A stretch of DNA of 64,000 bases from Dasania sp. GY-MA-18 (GCF_024734385.1 NZ_JANHAP010000007.1:124001-188000), one strand, 5' to 3'. Shown: positions 16,590-27,100, counted from the first letter of the stretch. The notes: a model not told the origin generated them from the sequence alone. Numbers and translations: made by a program.

Positions 16590-17549
16590 ATGTCAGTTTG
16601 GCAACCCTCCGCGGCTATCTCACGACTACAGCATCGAGCGCAATTATTAGCGCAGACGCGGCAGTTTTTTGCTGAGCGCGGGGTATTGGAAGTGGAAACC
16701 CCGTTGCTATGCCAGCACGCAGTTACCGACCCCCATATGCCCATTTTGGCGGCTGATAACCCCTTATTGGGCGAGCAGCCCTATTATCTGCAAAGCTCCC
16801 CCGAATATGCCATGAAGCGTTTATTGGCAGCGGGCAGCGGCCCTATTTACCAATTGTGTAAAGCCTTTAGGGGCGGTGAGCAAAGCCGCCGTCACAACCC
16901 TGAGTTCAGCATGTTGGAGTGGTATAGGCCGGGCTTTGATCATTTCCAATTAATGGACGAAATATCGGATTTATTAATAGCGCTAATGGCTGTGCCTGCG
17001 GCGCAACAGATTTCTTATGGGGAATTATTTGAGCAGCACTTGGGTATCAACCCCCATACCGCAACCGCAACGCAATTAGAGCAATTGGCCCGTCAGCAGC
17101 TTGATATACAAATGCACAGTGATCAGCGTGACGATTGGTTAAATCTGTTAATAGCCGAAGTGATAGAGCCCAAGCTGGGCTTTGATACCCCGCTATTTAT
17201 CTACGATTACCCCGCCAGCCAGGCAGCCCTGGCAAGGCTCGCCACAGACGCTAACGGCCATGCTGTGGCGCAACGCTTTGAGCTGTATGTGCAGGGTATA
17301 GAGTTGGCCAATGGTTATTTTGAGTTAACCGACAGCGCTGAACAGGCGCGGCGTTTTCAGCAAGAGCAGCAACAGCGCCAGCAATTGAATCAGCCTGCGA
17401 TGGCTAGCGATGCTTATTTATTGGCGGCTCTAGAATCGGGCCTGCCTGAGTGTGCGGGTGTGGCTTTGGGCTTTGATCGCTTGGTGATGCTGGCCCTGCA
17501 GTGTGAGCGCATCGATGAGGTGTTGAGCTTTACTAGCGATAAGGCTTAA
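16590..17549 (+). CDS. epmA: EF-P lysyltransferase EpmA (GenX/PoxA)
   Basis: Class II lysyl-tRNA synthetase paralogue without an anticodon-binding domain. It adenylates beta-lysine and attaches it to K34 of EF-P. About 319 residues from ATG 16590 (MSVWQPSAAISRLQHRAQLL), which matches the E. coli protein start; an in-frame ATG at 16575 adds five residues. Class II motifs are visible: RGVLEVETPLL, FRGGEQSRRHNPEFSMLEWYRPG for motif 2, and GVALGFDRLVML for motif 3. It acts with EpmB (5369-6412, opposite strand) and EF-P directly upstream. Confidence 0.95.
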   Translation: MSVWQPSAAISRLQHRAQLLAQTRQFFAERGVLEVETPLLCQHAVTDPHMPILAADNPLLGEQPYYLQSSPEYAMKRLLAAGSGPIYQLCKAFRGGEQSRRHNPEFSMLEWYRPGFDHFQLMDEISDLLIALMAVPAAQQISYGELFEQHLGINPHTATATQLEQLARQQLDIQMHSDQRDDWLNLLIAEVIEPKLGFDTPLFIYDYPASQAALARLATDANGHAVAQRFELYVQGIELANGYFELTDSAEQARRFQQEQQQRQQLNQPAMASDAYLLAALESGLPECAGVALGFDRLVMLALQCERIDEVLSFTSDKA

Positions 17550-17556
17550 GTTTTTA

Positions 17557-17591
17557 GTTGCAAGTTGCAAGTTGCAAGTTGCAAGTTGAAA
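17557..17591 (+). repeat. 7-bp tandem repeat (GTTGCAA)n
   Basis: Four perfect GTTGCAA units at 17557-17584 and one imperfect unit (GTTGAAA) to 17591 lie between convergent epmA and the TauE/SafE gene. The core TTGCAAG also appears in the inverted repeat at 22683-22745, so both may belong to one intergenic repeat family. Confidence 0.85.
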
Positions 17592-17603
17592 GAAAAAGAA
17601 ATA

Positions 17604-18395
17604 TTAGGCGAACATGCGCCATAGGCCGATGAGGCTAATTAATAATAAGGCGCTGCCCACTAAGCGAAAAAACACTTGGCTTTCGGCCTGTAATAATTTT
17701 TTGTGTAACAGTAAACCCAGCCAGTGGCCCAAGCCTGCGCAAGGCAATAGCCAGAGTTGATGGATCAGCTGTAAGTCTACCCCTGCGTAAATAAACGCAG
17801 CCATTTTTATCGCTACTAAAATAAACCACAGCATAAACAGCGTGTTGCGCAGCTGCTCTTTGGCAACGTGATTCACAAAGGCGACAATAATTAAAGGCGC
17901 GCCTATTAACGAAGTGCCGCTGACATAGGCTCCCAAACATAAAAAGAATACATCCAGCCATTTATTTTTGCTGCTAAAAGGTTTGTTAATAATATAACTC
18001 AGCGCATAACAGGCCACGATAATAAAAATAATCCCACTGAGTATATTGGCGGGTAAGGTGATCAAGCCAAACACGCCTACCAGCTTGGGCACTATCATGA
18101 TCGCCATGGATTTTTTTAAATAGGCCCAGTCTATGGTGCTGGTATGCGTTGTGTTGGAAGGTGCGGCCTTGGCGCTGTGTTTAAGCTGGCGTTGATCCAG
18201 CCAAATACTTAAGGCAGAAAAAAATAATAAATGAACCGAAATTAGCGGCAAGTAAACCAGCGGATCATTGTGTATTAATAGCATAAAGGGCAGTGATAAC
18301 ACCGCCCCGCCAAAACCCAGGCCGGAGCGTACAAAACCGCTCCAAACAAAGCTTAGGGCGATAAGCCCGTATTGCAGATCACTGAGTTCTGCCAA
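17604..18395 (-). CDS. TauE/SafE-family membrane permease
   Basis: 263 residues with about eight hydrophobic segments and the N-terminal SGFVRSGLGFGGAVLSLPFMLL signature of the TauE/SafE (DUF81) family, which includes sulfite, sulfoacetate and other anion exporters. The start is a TTG at 18395 giving LAELSDLQYGLIALSF. It lies 25 bp from the psd gene on the same strand and may be cotranscribed with it. The transported anion cannot be inferred; no sulfur-metabolism gene is nearby. Confidence 0.85.
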   Translation of the reverse strand: MAELSDLQYGLIALSFVWSGFVRSGLGFGGAVLSLPFMLLIHNDPLVYLPLISVHLLFFSALSIWLDQRQLKHSAKAAPSNTTHTSTIDWAYLKKSMAIMIVPKLVGVFGLITLPANILSGIIFIIVACYALSYIINKPFSSKNKWLDVFFLCLGAYVSGTSLIGAPLIIVAFVNHVAKEQLRNTLFMLWFILVAIKMAAFIYAGVDLQLIHQLWLLPCAGLGHWLGLLLHKKLLQAESQVFFRLVGSALLLISLIGLWRMFA

Positions 18396-18420
18396 AATAA
18401 CAACCTAAGTTTACTGTTGT

Positions 18421-19308
18421 TTATGCAGAAGTGATTTCGCCGAATAGCTCACCCATTACCGTAGGGTAATCGGCCGAGAACTTGTCATCCCACTCCATTA
18501 CGCCTTTGGGGAAGATCACTATGGCAGTAGAGCCCAGCTTAAAGCGGCCCATCTCCTCACCTTTTTCTAGGCGTATGTTTTGCGGCGCTGCTTGGCCGTC
18601 TTGCTGGTAATGGTGGGTTTGAATTTGGCGTTTAATCGGTGCGACTTGGCCTGCCCAGGTAGTTTCTATGCCAGCCACTATCATGGCACCCACTAACACC
18701 ACGGCCATGGGGCCTATGTCAGTGTCAAAGATACACACGGCGCGTTCGTTGCGCGCAAACAGGCGCGGCACATTGTCGGCGGTAGTGCCGTTCACCGAGA
18801 ATAAGTCGCCAGGCACATAAGTCATGGACTTGAGAGTGCCCGCCATGGGCATATGCACGCGGTGGTAATCTTTTGGTGATAGGTAAACCGTGGCAAATTT
18901 ACCGCCCTCGAAAGGCTGCGCGGCTTCTACATCGCCGCCCAATAGCTCTAGCAGGCTGTAGCTTTGACCCTTGGCTTGAAAGATACGGCCATTTTCAATA
19001 TCGCCCAGCTGGCTAATCGCCCCATCGGCGGGGCAGGCTATAGTGTTATCACCTGCAACTATGGGCCTAGCATCGGGTGCTAAGGCGCGGGTAAAAAAGG
19101 CATTAAAGTTTTTATAGTTTAGCGGCTCGGGGTCGGCGGCCTCGCTCATATTGACGCCATAATGGCTGATAAAGCGGGTAATAAAGGTGTTTTTTACCCA
19201 GGGCCACTCACAGTCAGCGACCTTGCCCACTAGGCGGGATAGTAAATGCTGGGGGGTAAGGTATTGAGCGATAATAAAAAGTATTTTCACAAAGAGTCCT
19301 TGGGTCAT
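18421..19308 (-). CDS. psd: Phosphatidylserine decarboxylase proenzyme
   Basis: Converts phosphatidylserine to phosphatidylethanolamine at the inner membrane. 295 residues. The self-cleavage motif LGST lies near residues 258-261, with S260 becoming the pyruvoyl group. The conserved KDYHRVHMPMAG segment is present. ATG 19308 has a weak ribosome-binding site; a GTG at 19290 preceded by AAGGA is a plausible alternative that removes six residues. It lies close to rsgA and orn, as in Pseudomonas, although other genes intervene here. Confidence 0.96.
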   Translation of the reverse strand: MTQGLFVKILFIIAQYLTPQHLLSRLVGKVADCEWPWVKNTFITRFISHYGVNMSEAADPEPLNYKNFNAFFTRALAPDARPIVAGDNTIACPADGAISQLGDIENGRIFQAKGQSYSLLELLGGDVEAAQPFEGGKFATVYLSPKDYHRVHMPMAGTLKSMTYVPGDLFSVNGTTADNVPRLFARNERAVCIFDTDIGPMAVVLVGAMIVAGIETTWAGQVAPIKRQIQTHHYQQDGQAAPQNIRLEKGEEMGRFKLGSTAIVIFPKGVMEWDDKFSADYPTVMGELFGEITSA

Positions 19309-19458
19309 AGCGACGGGTAATAAGGAGGGGGATTGTACTAAATGTCACCCTAAAAGCACATGCAAAGGCGCTGGCGAATAGCTGGTGGTGGTTTATATTA
19401 CAGGGATGCAGTTAAGTTTTTGCAGCTTATGGTCACTAAGCAGGTAAAGGGAGAGTAC

Positions 19459-19959
19459 ATGAAAACGCCAGAGATACCGGAAAACGAAGCCCAACGGCTA
19501 TTAGATTTAGTCGCGCATAATATACTGGATACCAAGGCGGAGGAGCGCTTTGATCGCATCACACGCCTAGCCCAGCGCACCTTTAAGGTGCCTATCGCTT
19601 TGGTGAGCATAGTTGATAAAGATAGGCAGTGGTTTAAGTCGCGCTGCGGTTTGGATGCGGAGCAAACCCCTAGAGATATTTCATTTTGTGGTCACGCAAT
19701 CTTAGGCGACAGCGTTTTTGCGGTAGAAAATGCCTTAGAGGATGAGCGCTTTAGAGATAACCCGCTAGTGACAGGCCCCCCCAATATACGCTTTTATGCC
19801 GGTTGCCCTTTGAATTCCGCCCAAGGTTATAAGCTGGGCACCCTTTGTATTATTGACGACAAACCTCGCAGCTTTGATGTTGAAAACAAGGCCTTGTTAG
19901 CAAGTTTTGCCGAAATGGTGGAGTGCGAGTTGCATGAGTTATGCCATGAAGGCAATTAG
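19459..19959 (+). CDS. GAF-domain sensory protein
   Basis: About 166 residues, essentially one GAF domain (about 25-160): the N-terminal NEAQRLLDLVAHNILDTKAEERFDRITRLAQRTF and the core VSIVDKDRQWFKSRCGLDAEQTPRDISFCGHAI, RFYAGCPLNSAQGYKLGTLCIID are typical of GAF modules found ahead of GGDEF or kinase domains. No output domain follows in frame. The start is set by AAAGGGAGA ahead of ATG 19459; the frame is open further upstream without a better site. It may be a stand-alone ligand or redox sensor; its partner is unknown. Confidence 0.8.
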   Translation: MKTPEIPENEAQRLLDLVAHNILDTKAEERFDRITRLAQRTFKVPIALVSIVDKDRQWFKSRCGLDAEQTPRDISFCGHAILGDSVFAVENALEDERFRDNPLVTGPPNIRFYAGCPLNSAQGYKLGTLCIIDDKPRSFDVENKALLASFAEMVECELHELCHEGN

Positions 19960-20098
19960 CCGGCCCTATTTAGTAGTGGCTGTAAAGTGCTAATCGCCAA
20001 TAGTTTTGTGACATATTGCCAAAAATAATTGCTGAGTTGTTCGCTGCTATTCCGCTATTATCGTTCCCAATCTAGGACGCTTTTAGAAAGGAAGCAAT

Positions 20099-20986
20099 AT
20101 GAAGACTCTATTTTTATCTATCCCCCTATTGATAGTCGTAGCTGCCACCTCTGCTTGTGGCGGCGGCGGTGGCGGCGGTAGCTCTGAAGCTGCGGCTAGT
20201 GTTGCTATTGATTCTACGCCTGCAATTTATAAGCCTGATAATTATATAAATTCTGAAGTCTATGACGGTAGCCTGCAGGGTACTTGGGTATTAATAGAAA
20301 ACTCTACTTTGCAGTTTGACTTGGATGACTTTTCATCATTAGAAGGCTTTTTTGAGCTGCAGTATTATCGACGTACTTTGGTGTATTTATATGATGATGA
20401 GTATGGGGTTGATGCTTTTTATTGTATGGATGGCGGGCTTTATACAGAAGATTACGGTATTAATTTAAGTGCTGATGATGTCTCGTTTAATGTAGGTGCT
20501 TACACCTTTAATGGCACTGCCGTTAATAATAACCATATAGAAGGTAGTTTTACTGGCGTGAGTGATGGTGCTGAGTTTTTACGCAGTACAGTGACTTTAC
20601 ATAAGCTGGAATCTTATGATTCTGGGCCATGGGTCGATTTTGGCACTTTAGATTTTGAACCTAGCTCTGAAAGCTTTGCAGTGAGCTGTTATGAGCAAGT
20701 CAGCTTGTCGGGCGAGGACTATATAGACGGGACTTTAGTGCCGGTTAGCGCAGAGCTACTGTTTATTGATGGTTATGACGATTCTTTTGACCTTGCTTCG
20801 TTTACCGCTTTTGAGGTGGATGTCGATGGTGAGGCTGCAAGCTTAGTCGAAGTGGATACGCCGTTAAATTATTATCTTGATGACGAAAGCGTTGCAATTA
20901 CATTACAAAATAATACGGTCAACAGCATTAAAGGTACGGTTAGTTCCGCCAGTGGCACAGTCACTTTCGACGTTAATACGCACTAA
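20099..20986 (+). CDS. Predicted lipoprotein of unknown function
   Basis: 295 residues. A lipoprotein signal peptide ends in a TSAC lipobox (C20) followed by seven glycines, a flexible linker. The rest is acidic and rich in Asp, Ser, Tyr and beta-prone residues (for example DGSLQGTWVLIENSTLQFDLDDF, VSGE-like repeats), suggesting a secreted or surface-anchored beta-sandwich. No family was recognised. GAAAGGAAG ahead of ATG 20099 fixes the start. It converges on rsgA and appears to be a single-gene unit. Confidence 0.75.
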   Translation: MKTLFLSIPLLIVVAATSACGGGGGGGSSEAAASVAIDSTPAIYKPDNYINSEVYDGSLQGTWVLIENSTLQFDLDDFSSLEGFFELQYYRRTLVYLYDDEYGVDAFYCMDGGLYTEDYGINLSADDVSFNVGAYTFNGTAVNNNHIEGSFTGVSDGAEFLRSTVTLHKLESYDSGPWVDFGTLDFEPSSESFAVSCYEQVSLSGEDYIDGTLVPVSAELLFIDGYDDSFDLASFTAFEVDVDGEAASLVEVDTPLNYYLDDESVAITLQNNTVNSIKGTVSSASGTVTFDVNTH

Positions 20987-20995
20987 AGTTAGTGC
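20980..20995. terminator. Short hairpin between convergent lipoprotein gene and rsgA
   Basis: GCACTAA (20980-20986) and TTAGTGC (20989-20995) form a perfect inverted repeat with only two bases between the arms. It overlaps the lipoprotein stop codon and ends one base before the rsgA stop. Position suggests a shared terminator, but there is no long T-run. Confidence 0.35.
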
Positions 20996-22012
20996 TTATA
21001 ACTGCTCTAGAGAGTTAGCAATAGACGCATAACTCGCTATGCGCTCAGGGCTAATCTTCCCCTCTGCTATGGCTGCTTGCAACGAGCAGCCGGGCTCACC
21101 TTCGTGTTTACAGTCTCTAAACTTACAGTTGTTTAGATAGGGGCGAAACTCCACAAAGCCATCGGCCACTTGCTCGCGGCTCATATGCCATAGGCCAAAT
21201 TCCCGTATGCCCGGTGAGTCGATTAAGTCGCCGCCCTCGGGGAAGTGAAACAGTTTGGCGGTGGTGGTGGTGTGGGTGCCCTTGTTGCGAGCCTGTGATA
21301 GCTCTCCCACTTTAATATCCACGCCAGGTAGTAAAGCGTTGATTAAAGAGGATTTCCCTACACCCGATTGCCCTACAAATACGCTGGTGCGATCTTTAAG
21401 GGTGGATTTTAAAGCGCTGAGCCCATCCTGGCTTTTAGTAGAGGCCTCTAAAATCTTATAGCCTATTTGCGGGTAAATCTTGAGCAAGTCATCCATTTGT
21501 TGGCGACCTGCTTCATCTAATAAGTCGACTTTGTTGAGCAAAATTAACGGCTCTATATTGACCGCTTCGGCTGCGACTAAGTAGCGGTTGATTAAATTGG
21601 CATGGGGCTCGGGGTGCAGAGCCAGCACGATGACGATGTAATCTATATTGGCAGCAACTGGCCGCAGGTTGCCGTGGCTATCGGGGCGTGATAGCTCGCT
21701 GCTGCGTTCGCTGGTGGCCACCACCACGCCGGTGGGTTTGCCCTCGCGCCAAATGATTTTGTCGCCGGTGACTAACGAGCCTAGATTAGCCCGTAGGTGG
21801 CAGCGCTGTGCCGGGCCGGGCTGATCTAAGGGCTCTACATCTACTTGCTGGCCGTAGTGAGCGATTATTAAACCGTTTTGTTCTGGCCCTAACTCGCCTT
21901 CATTGATTTGCTCGTCTATGCGCTGGGCGCGTTTGTTGGCCCGCTCGCTGCGTTCATCTTGAATTTTTTGTATACGCCAGTTTTGGCGGCGATTGAGTTT
22001 GCGCTTAGACAT
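20996..22012 (-). CDS. rsgA: Small-ribosomal-subunit assembly GTPase RsgA
   Basis: Late 30S assembly GTPase. 338 residues with the circularly permuted G-motif order of the family: G4 NKVD at 160-163, then G1 GQSGVGKSS at 214-222, then G3 DSPG at 265-268. The C-terminal zinc site is C296, C301, H303, C309 (NCKFRDCKHEGEPGC). The N-terminus is basic (KRKLNRRQNWRIQKIQ), ahead of an OB fold. It is divergent from orn with about 108 bp between the starts, as in Pseudomonas. Confidence 0.97.
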   Translation of the reverse strand: MSKRKLNRRQNWRIQKIQDERSERANKRAQRIDEQINEGELGPEQNGLIIAHYGQQVDVEPLDQPGPAQRCHLRANLGSLVTGDKIIWREGKPTGVVVATSERSSELSRPDSHGNLRPVAANIDYIVIVLALHPEPHANLINRYLVAAEAVNIEPLILLNKVDLLDEAGRQQMDDLLKIYPQIGYKILEASTKSQDGLSALKSTLKDRTSVFVGQSGVGKSSLINALLPGVDIKVGELSQARNKGTHTTTTAKLFHFPEGGDLIDSPGIREFGLWHMSREQVADGFVEFRPYLNNCKFRDCKHEGEPGCSLQAAIAEGKISPERIASYASIANSLEQL

Positions 22013-22120
22013 AAGAGTTCATTGCAAAAATAGGTGGGGCTATTATTAATCCTCAAGCCGTGCTTTGCTACACTTAGGCCTGATTTAATTGCTTAAGCGT
22101 ACAATTACTGGGAAAGATGC

Positions 22121-22663
22121 ATGTCTGATAACTTAAATTTAATTTGGATAGACCTAGAAATGACCGGTTTAGAGCCCGATACCGATCATATTATTGAAAT
22201 TGCCACTATTGTGACCGATAGCAATTTAAATATTTTGGCCGAAGGCCCCGTGATGGCCATACATCAGCCCGACGAAGTGCTGGCGGCTATGGATGAGTGG
22301 AATACCAGCCACCATGGCGCCTCTGGCCTAACTGAGCGGGTGCGCAAAAGTACTATTACTGCTGCCGAGGCCGAGCAAAAAACCATAGCGTTTTTACAGC
22401 AATATGTGGCGCCTGGGGTGTCGCCTATGTGTGGCAACAGCGTGGGCCAAGATAGGCGTTTTATGGTGCGCGAAATGAAAGCCCTAGAGGCTTATTTTCA
22501 CTATCGCAATTTGGATGTCAGCACCCCTAAAGAGCTGATGCGACGCTGGCGCCCCGATTTAGAGGCGGGCTTCACCAAAAAAGGTGCTCACTTGGCCTTG
22601 GACGATATACGCGAATCTATCGCCGAGCTGCAATACTATCGTGAGCACTTTTTTAAATTATAA
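22121..22663 (+). CDS. orn: Oligoribonuclease
   Basis: 3'-5' exoribonuclease that degrades short RNAs, including the pGpG produced from c-di-GMP by EAL enzymes, relevant given the c-di-GMP proteins in this window. 180 residues, with DEDDh motifs: [20 protein letters not shown] at the N-terminus, [11 protein letters not shown] in the middle and [14 protein letters not shown] at the C-terminus. GGGAAAG ahead of ATG 22121. Followed by a large inverted repeat before the convergent aminotransferase. Confidence 0.97.
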   Translation: MSDNLNLIWIDLEMTGLEPDTDHIIEIATIVTDSNLNILAEGPVMAIHQPDEVLAAMDEWNTSHHGASGLTERVRKSTITAAEAEQKTIAFLQQYVAPGVSPMCGNSVGQDRRFMVREMKALEAYFHYRNLDVSTPKELMRRWRPDLEAGFTKKGAHLALDDIRESIAELQYYREHFFKL

Positions 22664-22682
22664 AGGTTAAGCTTTAAGTGGC

Positions 22683-22745
22683 AAGCTGCAAGCGACAAGT
22701 GGTAAGGCTCAGGTGTTGTGGTTTCGCTCTTGAAGCTTGCAGCTT
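22683..22745. repeat. Long-range inverted repeat between convergent orn and aminotransferase genes
   Basis: AAGCTGCAAGC (22683-22693) and GCTTGCAGCTT (22735-22745) are perfect 11-bp inverted arms around a 41-bp centre, with a further AGCGA/TCGCT pair inside. The left flank carries related CAAG-type units (GGCAAGCTGCAAGCGACAAG). This looks like an intergenic REP-like element or bidirectional terminator. Confidence 0.7.
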
Positions 22746-22750
22746 TGATC

Positions 22751-23947
22751 TTATTTGATCACCGCTGCTATAGCGTCGGCAGCGTAATCTATATTGGCTG
22801 TTGTTAAACCGGTAAAGCTGATTCTTCCCGAGCCCACCATATAAATACTGTGCTGTTCACGCAGCGCGGTGATTTGTGCTGTATTTAAAGGCAAAAATGA
22901 AAACATACCGTGTTGCTTAAGTAAGTAGCTAAAATCTACTTGCTGCTGTTTTTGCTGTAGCTGCTCGGCTAGCTGGGTGCGCATAGCTAAAAGGCGCTGG
23001 CGCATGGTCTCAACCTCTGCCTGCCAGGCTAGGCGACTCGCTTCATCCATTAAAATAGTTTTAACAATGGCGGCGCCATTGGCGGGAGGGATGGAGTAGC
23101 AAGCGCGAGCAATGGCCAGCAGCTGGCTGACTATAGAGCGGTTTTGCTTGCTGTTGCTGCTTAACACGCTAATGCTGCCGGTGCGCTCGCGGTACAGGGT
23201 GAAGTTTTTAGAGCAGGAGGCACTGACTATAAGTTCAGGCAAATGCTCGGCCATATAGCGTATGCCGTAGGCGTCCTCTTCCAGACTGTGGGCAAAGCCT
23301 TGGTAGGCCTGGTCTATTACTGGCACTAGATCTTTTTCTAAAACTAAGGCCGTTAAATCACGCCATTGCTGTGGCGATAAATCGGCGCCGGAAGGGTTGT
23401 GGCAGCAGCCGTGCAGTAATACGGCATCCCCTGCTTTGGCTTCGTCCCTGAGCGTATTTAGCATTTGCTCAAAGTCTATAGTCTGTTGCCCTATACGGTA
23501 ATAGGGGTAGGCTGCCGTGGCTATGTTTGCGCTGGCAAAAATAGCGTAGTGGTTATCCCAGGTAGGTTGGCTTAACCATAGTTTGCTGTTGGGGTTGCTG
23601 CGGGCAATTAGCTGCGCAGCCAGGTATAAGCCGCCGCTACTGCCAGGGGTTTGTATAGTGCTGATGCGCTGTGCCTGCAATGCAGGGTGTTGCTGGCCAA
23701 AAATAAGCTGCTCTATGCAGTGGTTATATTCCATATCTCCCGCTATGCCGGTGTAGGTTTTGCTGGTTTGTTCGCTGAGGTACTTGTGTTCGGCCGCTTT
23801 TACGGTGGTTAAAATGGGCGCTATGCCGGTTTCATCTTTATAAACGCCAGCACCCAAATCGACTTTTAGTGGATTATTATCCTGCAAAAAAGCGCCGATC
23901 AAACTCAAAATAGGGTCATCAGGTAACAGGGCTAGTTGTTCAAACAT
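22751..23947 (-). CDS. tyrB: Aromatic amino acid aminotransferase (class I, TyrB/AspC family)
   Basis: PLP-dependent transaminase exchanging aromatic amino acids (and aspartate) with 2-oxoglutarate. 398 residues. The N-terminus LPDDPILSLIGAFLQDNNPLKVDLGAGVYKDETG is diagnostic of the family, HGCCHNPSGADLSPQQW binds PLP, and the Schiff-base lysine lies in VSASCSKNFTLYRERTG. It sits between orn and queG, genes that are adjacent in Pseudomonas. It may feed phenylpyruvate or hydroxyphenylpyruvate metabolism, but no link to the amine island is seen beyond chemistry. Confidence 0.92.
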   Translation of the reverse strand: MFEQLALLPDDPILSLIGAFLQDNNPLKVDLGAGVYKDETGIAPILTTVKAAEHKYLSEQTSKTYTGIAGDMEYNHCIEQLIFGQQHPALQAQRISTIQTPGSSGGLYLAAQLIARSNPNSKLWLSQPTWDNHYAIFASANIATAAYPYYRIGQQTIDFEQMLNTLRDEAKAGDAVLLHGCCHNPSGADLSPQQWRDLTALVLEKDLVPVIDQAYQGFAHSLEEDAYGIRYMAEHLPELIVSASCSKNFTLYRERTGSISVLSSNSKQNRSIVSQLLAIARACYSIPPANGAAIVKTILMDEASRLAWQAEVETMRQRLLAMRTQLAEQLQQKQQQVDFSYLLKQHGMFSFLPLNTAQITALREQHSIYMVGSGRISFTGLTTANIDYAADAIAAVIK

Positions 23948-24189
23948 GGTTTTATCCTAGCGAGGTGTGAAGGTAAGGAGCATATTATAGGAGAGCTGAT
24001 AGTGGAATAGAAAACAAAAATATTAGCTGTGGCTGTCTTTTTAATGTGGCGTGCATGAGGCAATTGGCAAGGCTAAATCCTTGTTTTAATTTAATTAAAA
24101 AGCCAGCAAGGCTATTCATAAGACGTAACCGCGTCTAAACTACAGCTCACTAAAATATACATTCATGCATTGCTAGTATTCATTTTTAT

Positions 24190-27100
24190 ATGGCTATTAC
24201 GACCACACCATCAGCTTTAGACGGCCTCTTAGATCCGCATTATTTAGCGACAGCAATCAAGGCCTGCCGTCAAAATAAAAGCTTAACCGTTGATGAGCTG
24301 GCCATTTTGGCCAATGTGCCCGCTGAGTTGGTTTATGCCTTGGAGGATGAGCAAACAATTGCAATAGAAGTGGCGAATGTTTTGCAGTTGCTAGAAGTGG
24401 TCTTTCCCGAGCAGTTTCATAAAAGCAACCTCGATCAATACAGCCAGAGAATTACCCGCATTAATCAACAGCAATTAGTTATTAATAGCTTGGTGAGTCA
24501 AAAGGCTATCTATGATAGCGACTTTAATGCAGCAGCGGCCATTATTGTAGCTGAGTTGGCTAAAACATTAGCGGCGGAATATGCCGGGATATGGTTGTTT
24601 GATGAGGGTAAGCAGTCGTTATTTTGCGCTGCTGCCTATAGTTTGTCAGCGGCGGCCGCTCCACCTGAAGCTTATAGTCTAAAAAACTTTCCCGATTATT
24701 TTAAACATGCTGGTAGCAAACGTACGCGGGTAGCAGATTTTACTAAACCTAACCCTGTTATTAGTGAGTTCTGTCAGCAAGAGCTTACATGTTGGGGGGC
24801 AAGCGCTGCTTTATGTACAAGCATTTATTTGCACGATGAGCCTTTGGGCATAGTGTTTACTGAGCACGTGGGTGACAAGCGGCTTTGGCACAGTGATGAA
24901 GTGTCTTTTCACGGAGAGGTCGCTAATATTATTACCTTGGCTTATATGAATGCCGAGAGCAAAGCCAGCAGACTTATATTGCTGGAAAAACAGCGTTTGT
25001 ATCACAGCACTATTTTCGAATTATCCCGTATGGATTCAATAATTAACGGCGATATCGCTACTGCTGTCCCGGTTATTACTGAAAGGGTTGCACAAGTTTT
25101 AAAAGTTGCCGTCGTTGATATTTGGTTGATGAATCCTAGTCAGGATACTTTGTTAGGTTTGGATGAATATCATAGCGATGACCAACAGCATCAGCGCCCG
25201 CAAAATTATAGTCGTAAAAAATTCCCTAGACTTTTTCAAGCCATAGAGCAGGAGCGGGTAGTTGTTGCTAATGATGTGCGCTCGGATATACGGGTAAATG
25301 AAGATATGGCTTTGTTTACCAGTGAGGGGATTTCATCGCTACTTTGTGTGGCAGTTAGAGCGCAGGGCAAAACCGTGGCCGTGCTGTCTATTGAACATGT
25401 GGGTGAGCCCAAAAACTGGCAACCAGATGAAATTGCCTTTGCCGGTGAGGTCTCTGAACAAGTTTCACAGCTGGTGATTAATTATAACCATGCTAAAAAA
25501 GATATCAGTAGCAAACGTCGTAAGACCATAGAAAAAAACTGCCAACAAGCAACTAAAAGCTTGTTAGTTAATAGTTTGTATGAGCAGGAGGATTATCGCA
25601 AAAGTATAGAGGAGGTGTGCCGTCTGTTGTCGGGGGTTTTAGAGGCTGAGTTTGTTAGTGCCTATCTCCTGGATGCCAAGAAAAACAATATCAATGGGCT
25701 GGCGTTGTATCAACTTTCTAAAAAAGATTTTTCCTACCCTAATAATTATCAGTGGCAAGAAGGCCAGCAATACTATCGCTTGCTAGCCAAAGAGAAGGCA
25801 ATGATTTGTCATGACTGCCAAAATGATAAGCGTTTTGCTGAGTTTGACGAATCGCACCGTGAACAAGACATTAGAGCTTTGATTGAAGTGGCCGTCTGTC
25901 AGGGGGATGACATGGTGGGCATGCTGACAGTTGAGCACATCAAAGAACCGCGGCAATGGCTAGATGAAGAGGTGGCGCTGTGTATCAGTGCGGCAGAAAA
26001 AATTAGCCATATATTAGCTAAAAATGAAAAGCATCAAGCAGAGCAACGATACCAACAGCAGCTACAGCGTGAAAAATTACAAAACCAGGCTGTTTTAACT
26101 CTGCTAAAAGGTAGGGCCTCTATTGATAACGATAGGCATAAAACCATAGAAGAAGTATGTAAGTTAACTGCGGAAGTGCTGCAGGTTGAGTACGCAGGCG
26201 TGTACTTATTCGATGATAAAAAAGAACATTTGTATTCCGAGTCGCTTTATAGTTTGTCTAGTCAGGTTTTTTGGACAGAAAAAGATATATATGCCATTAG
26301 TGAAGCGCAGGATTATTATCGTGAACTAGAAGAGCATAGAACCTTAACCTCTAGCGATTGTTTAAATGATGAAAGACTTAAGGGGCTTTCCTATATAGAG
26401 GAGGATGGCGTGCAGGCATCAGCCGATACCTTGATTAGAGTTAATGGTGTTTCGGTAGGGGTGTTAAATGTTGAGCATACCGAACAGCGTGAATGGCACA
26501 AAGATGAAATGGCCTATATGGGCACAGTGGCAGACCATATTGCCCAGGTGATGCTGGCCGATGAAATGCGTAGAGAAAGTGATGCCTATGCAAGCGTGGC
26601 TAAACGGCGCCAAGAACTGGAGCATATGGTTAATCACGGCCAGTTTGTGTTGATAGATTGGGTAGGTGAAAGCTGGAAGATTCGGTTTATTTCCAAAAGT
26701 ATTAGCCAGTTTGGCTATGAGGCAGATGATTTTTACCAGGGCCGTGTTAGTTTTTTTGATCGCATACACGCAGATGATGCCAGAGAGGTGGATCGCAGGC
26801 TAAAAGAGTTTGAAGTTGATAAAAATACAGACAAGCTCAGCTTTGAATACCGCCTATTAACCCAAGATGGCGAAGCGCGCTGGATAGAGGAATTGGCGCA
26901 AGTTGTGCGTGATGAAGATGACGGCGTGCTGCGTTACTACTCGGTGATACATGATATTACTTCTCGAAAAGTGATAGAAGAATCACTGCTAGAATCTAAA
27001 GAAAAAATGCAGCGCATGGCTTTTTACGATGCACTGACTGGTTTAGAAAATAGAGCCCTGTTTAAACAGCAGCTAGAGCACGCGATCAAAACCTCACATA

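Noticed and set aside
17557-17591. Possible CRISPR-like array
   Set aside because: Units are 7 bp and directly contiguous without spacers, and no cas genes are present.
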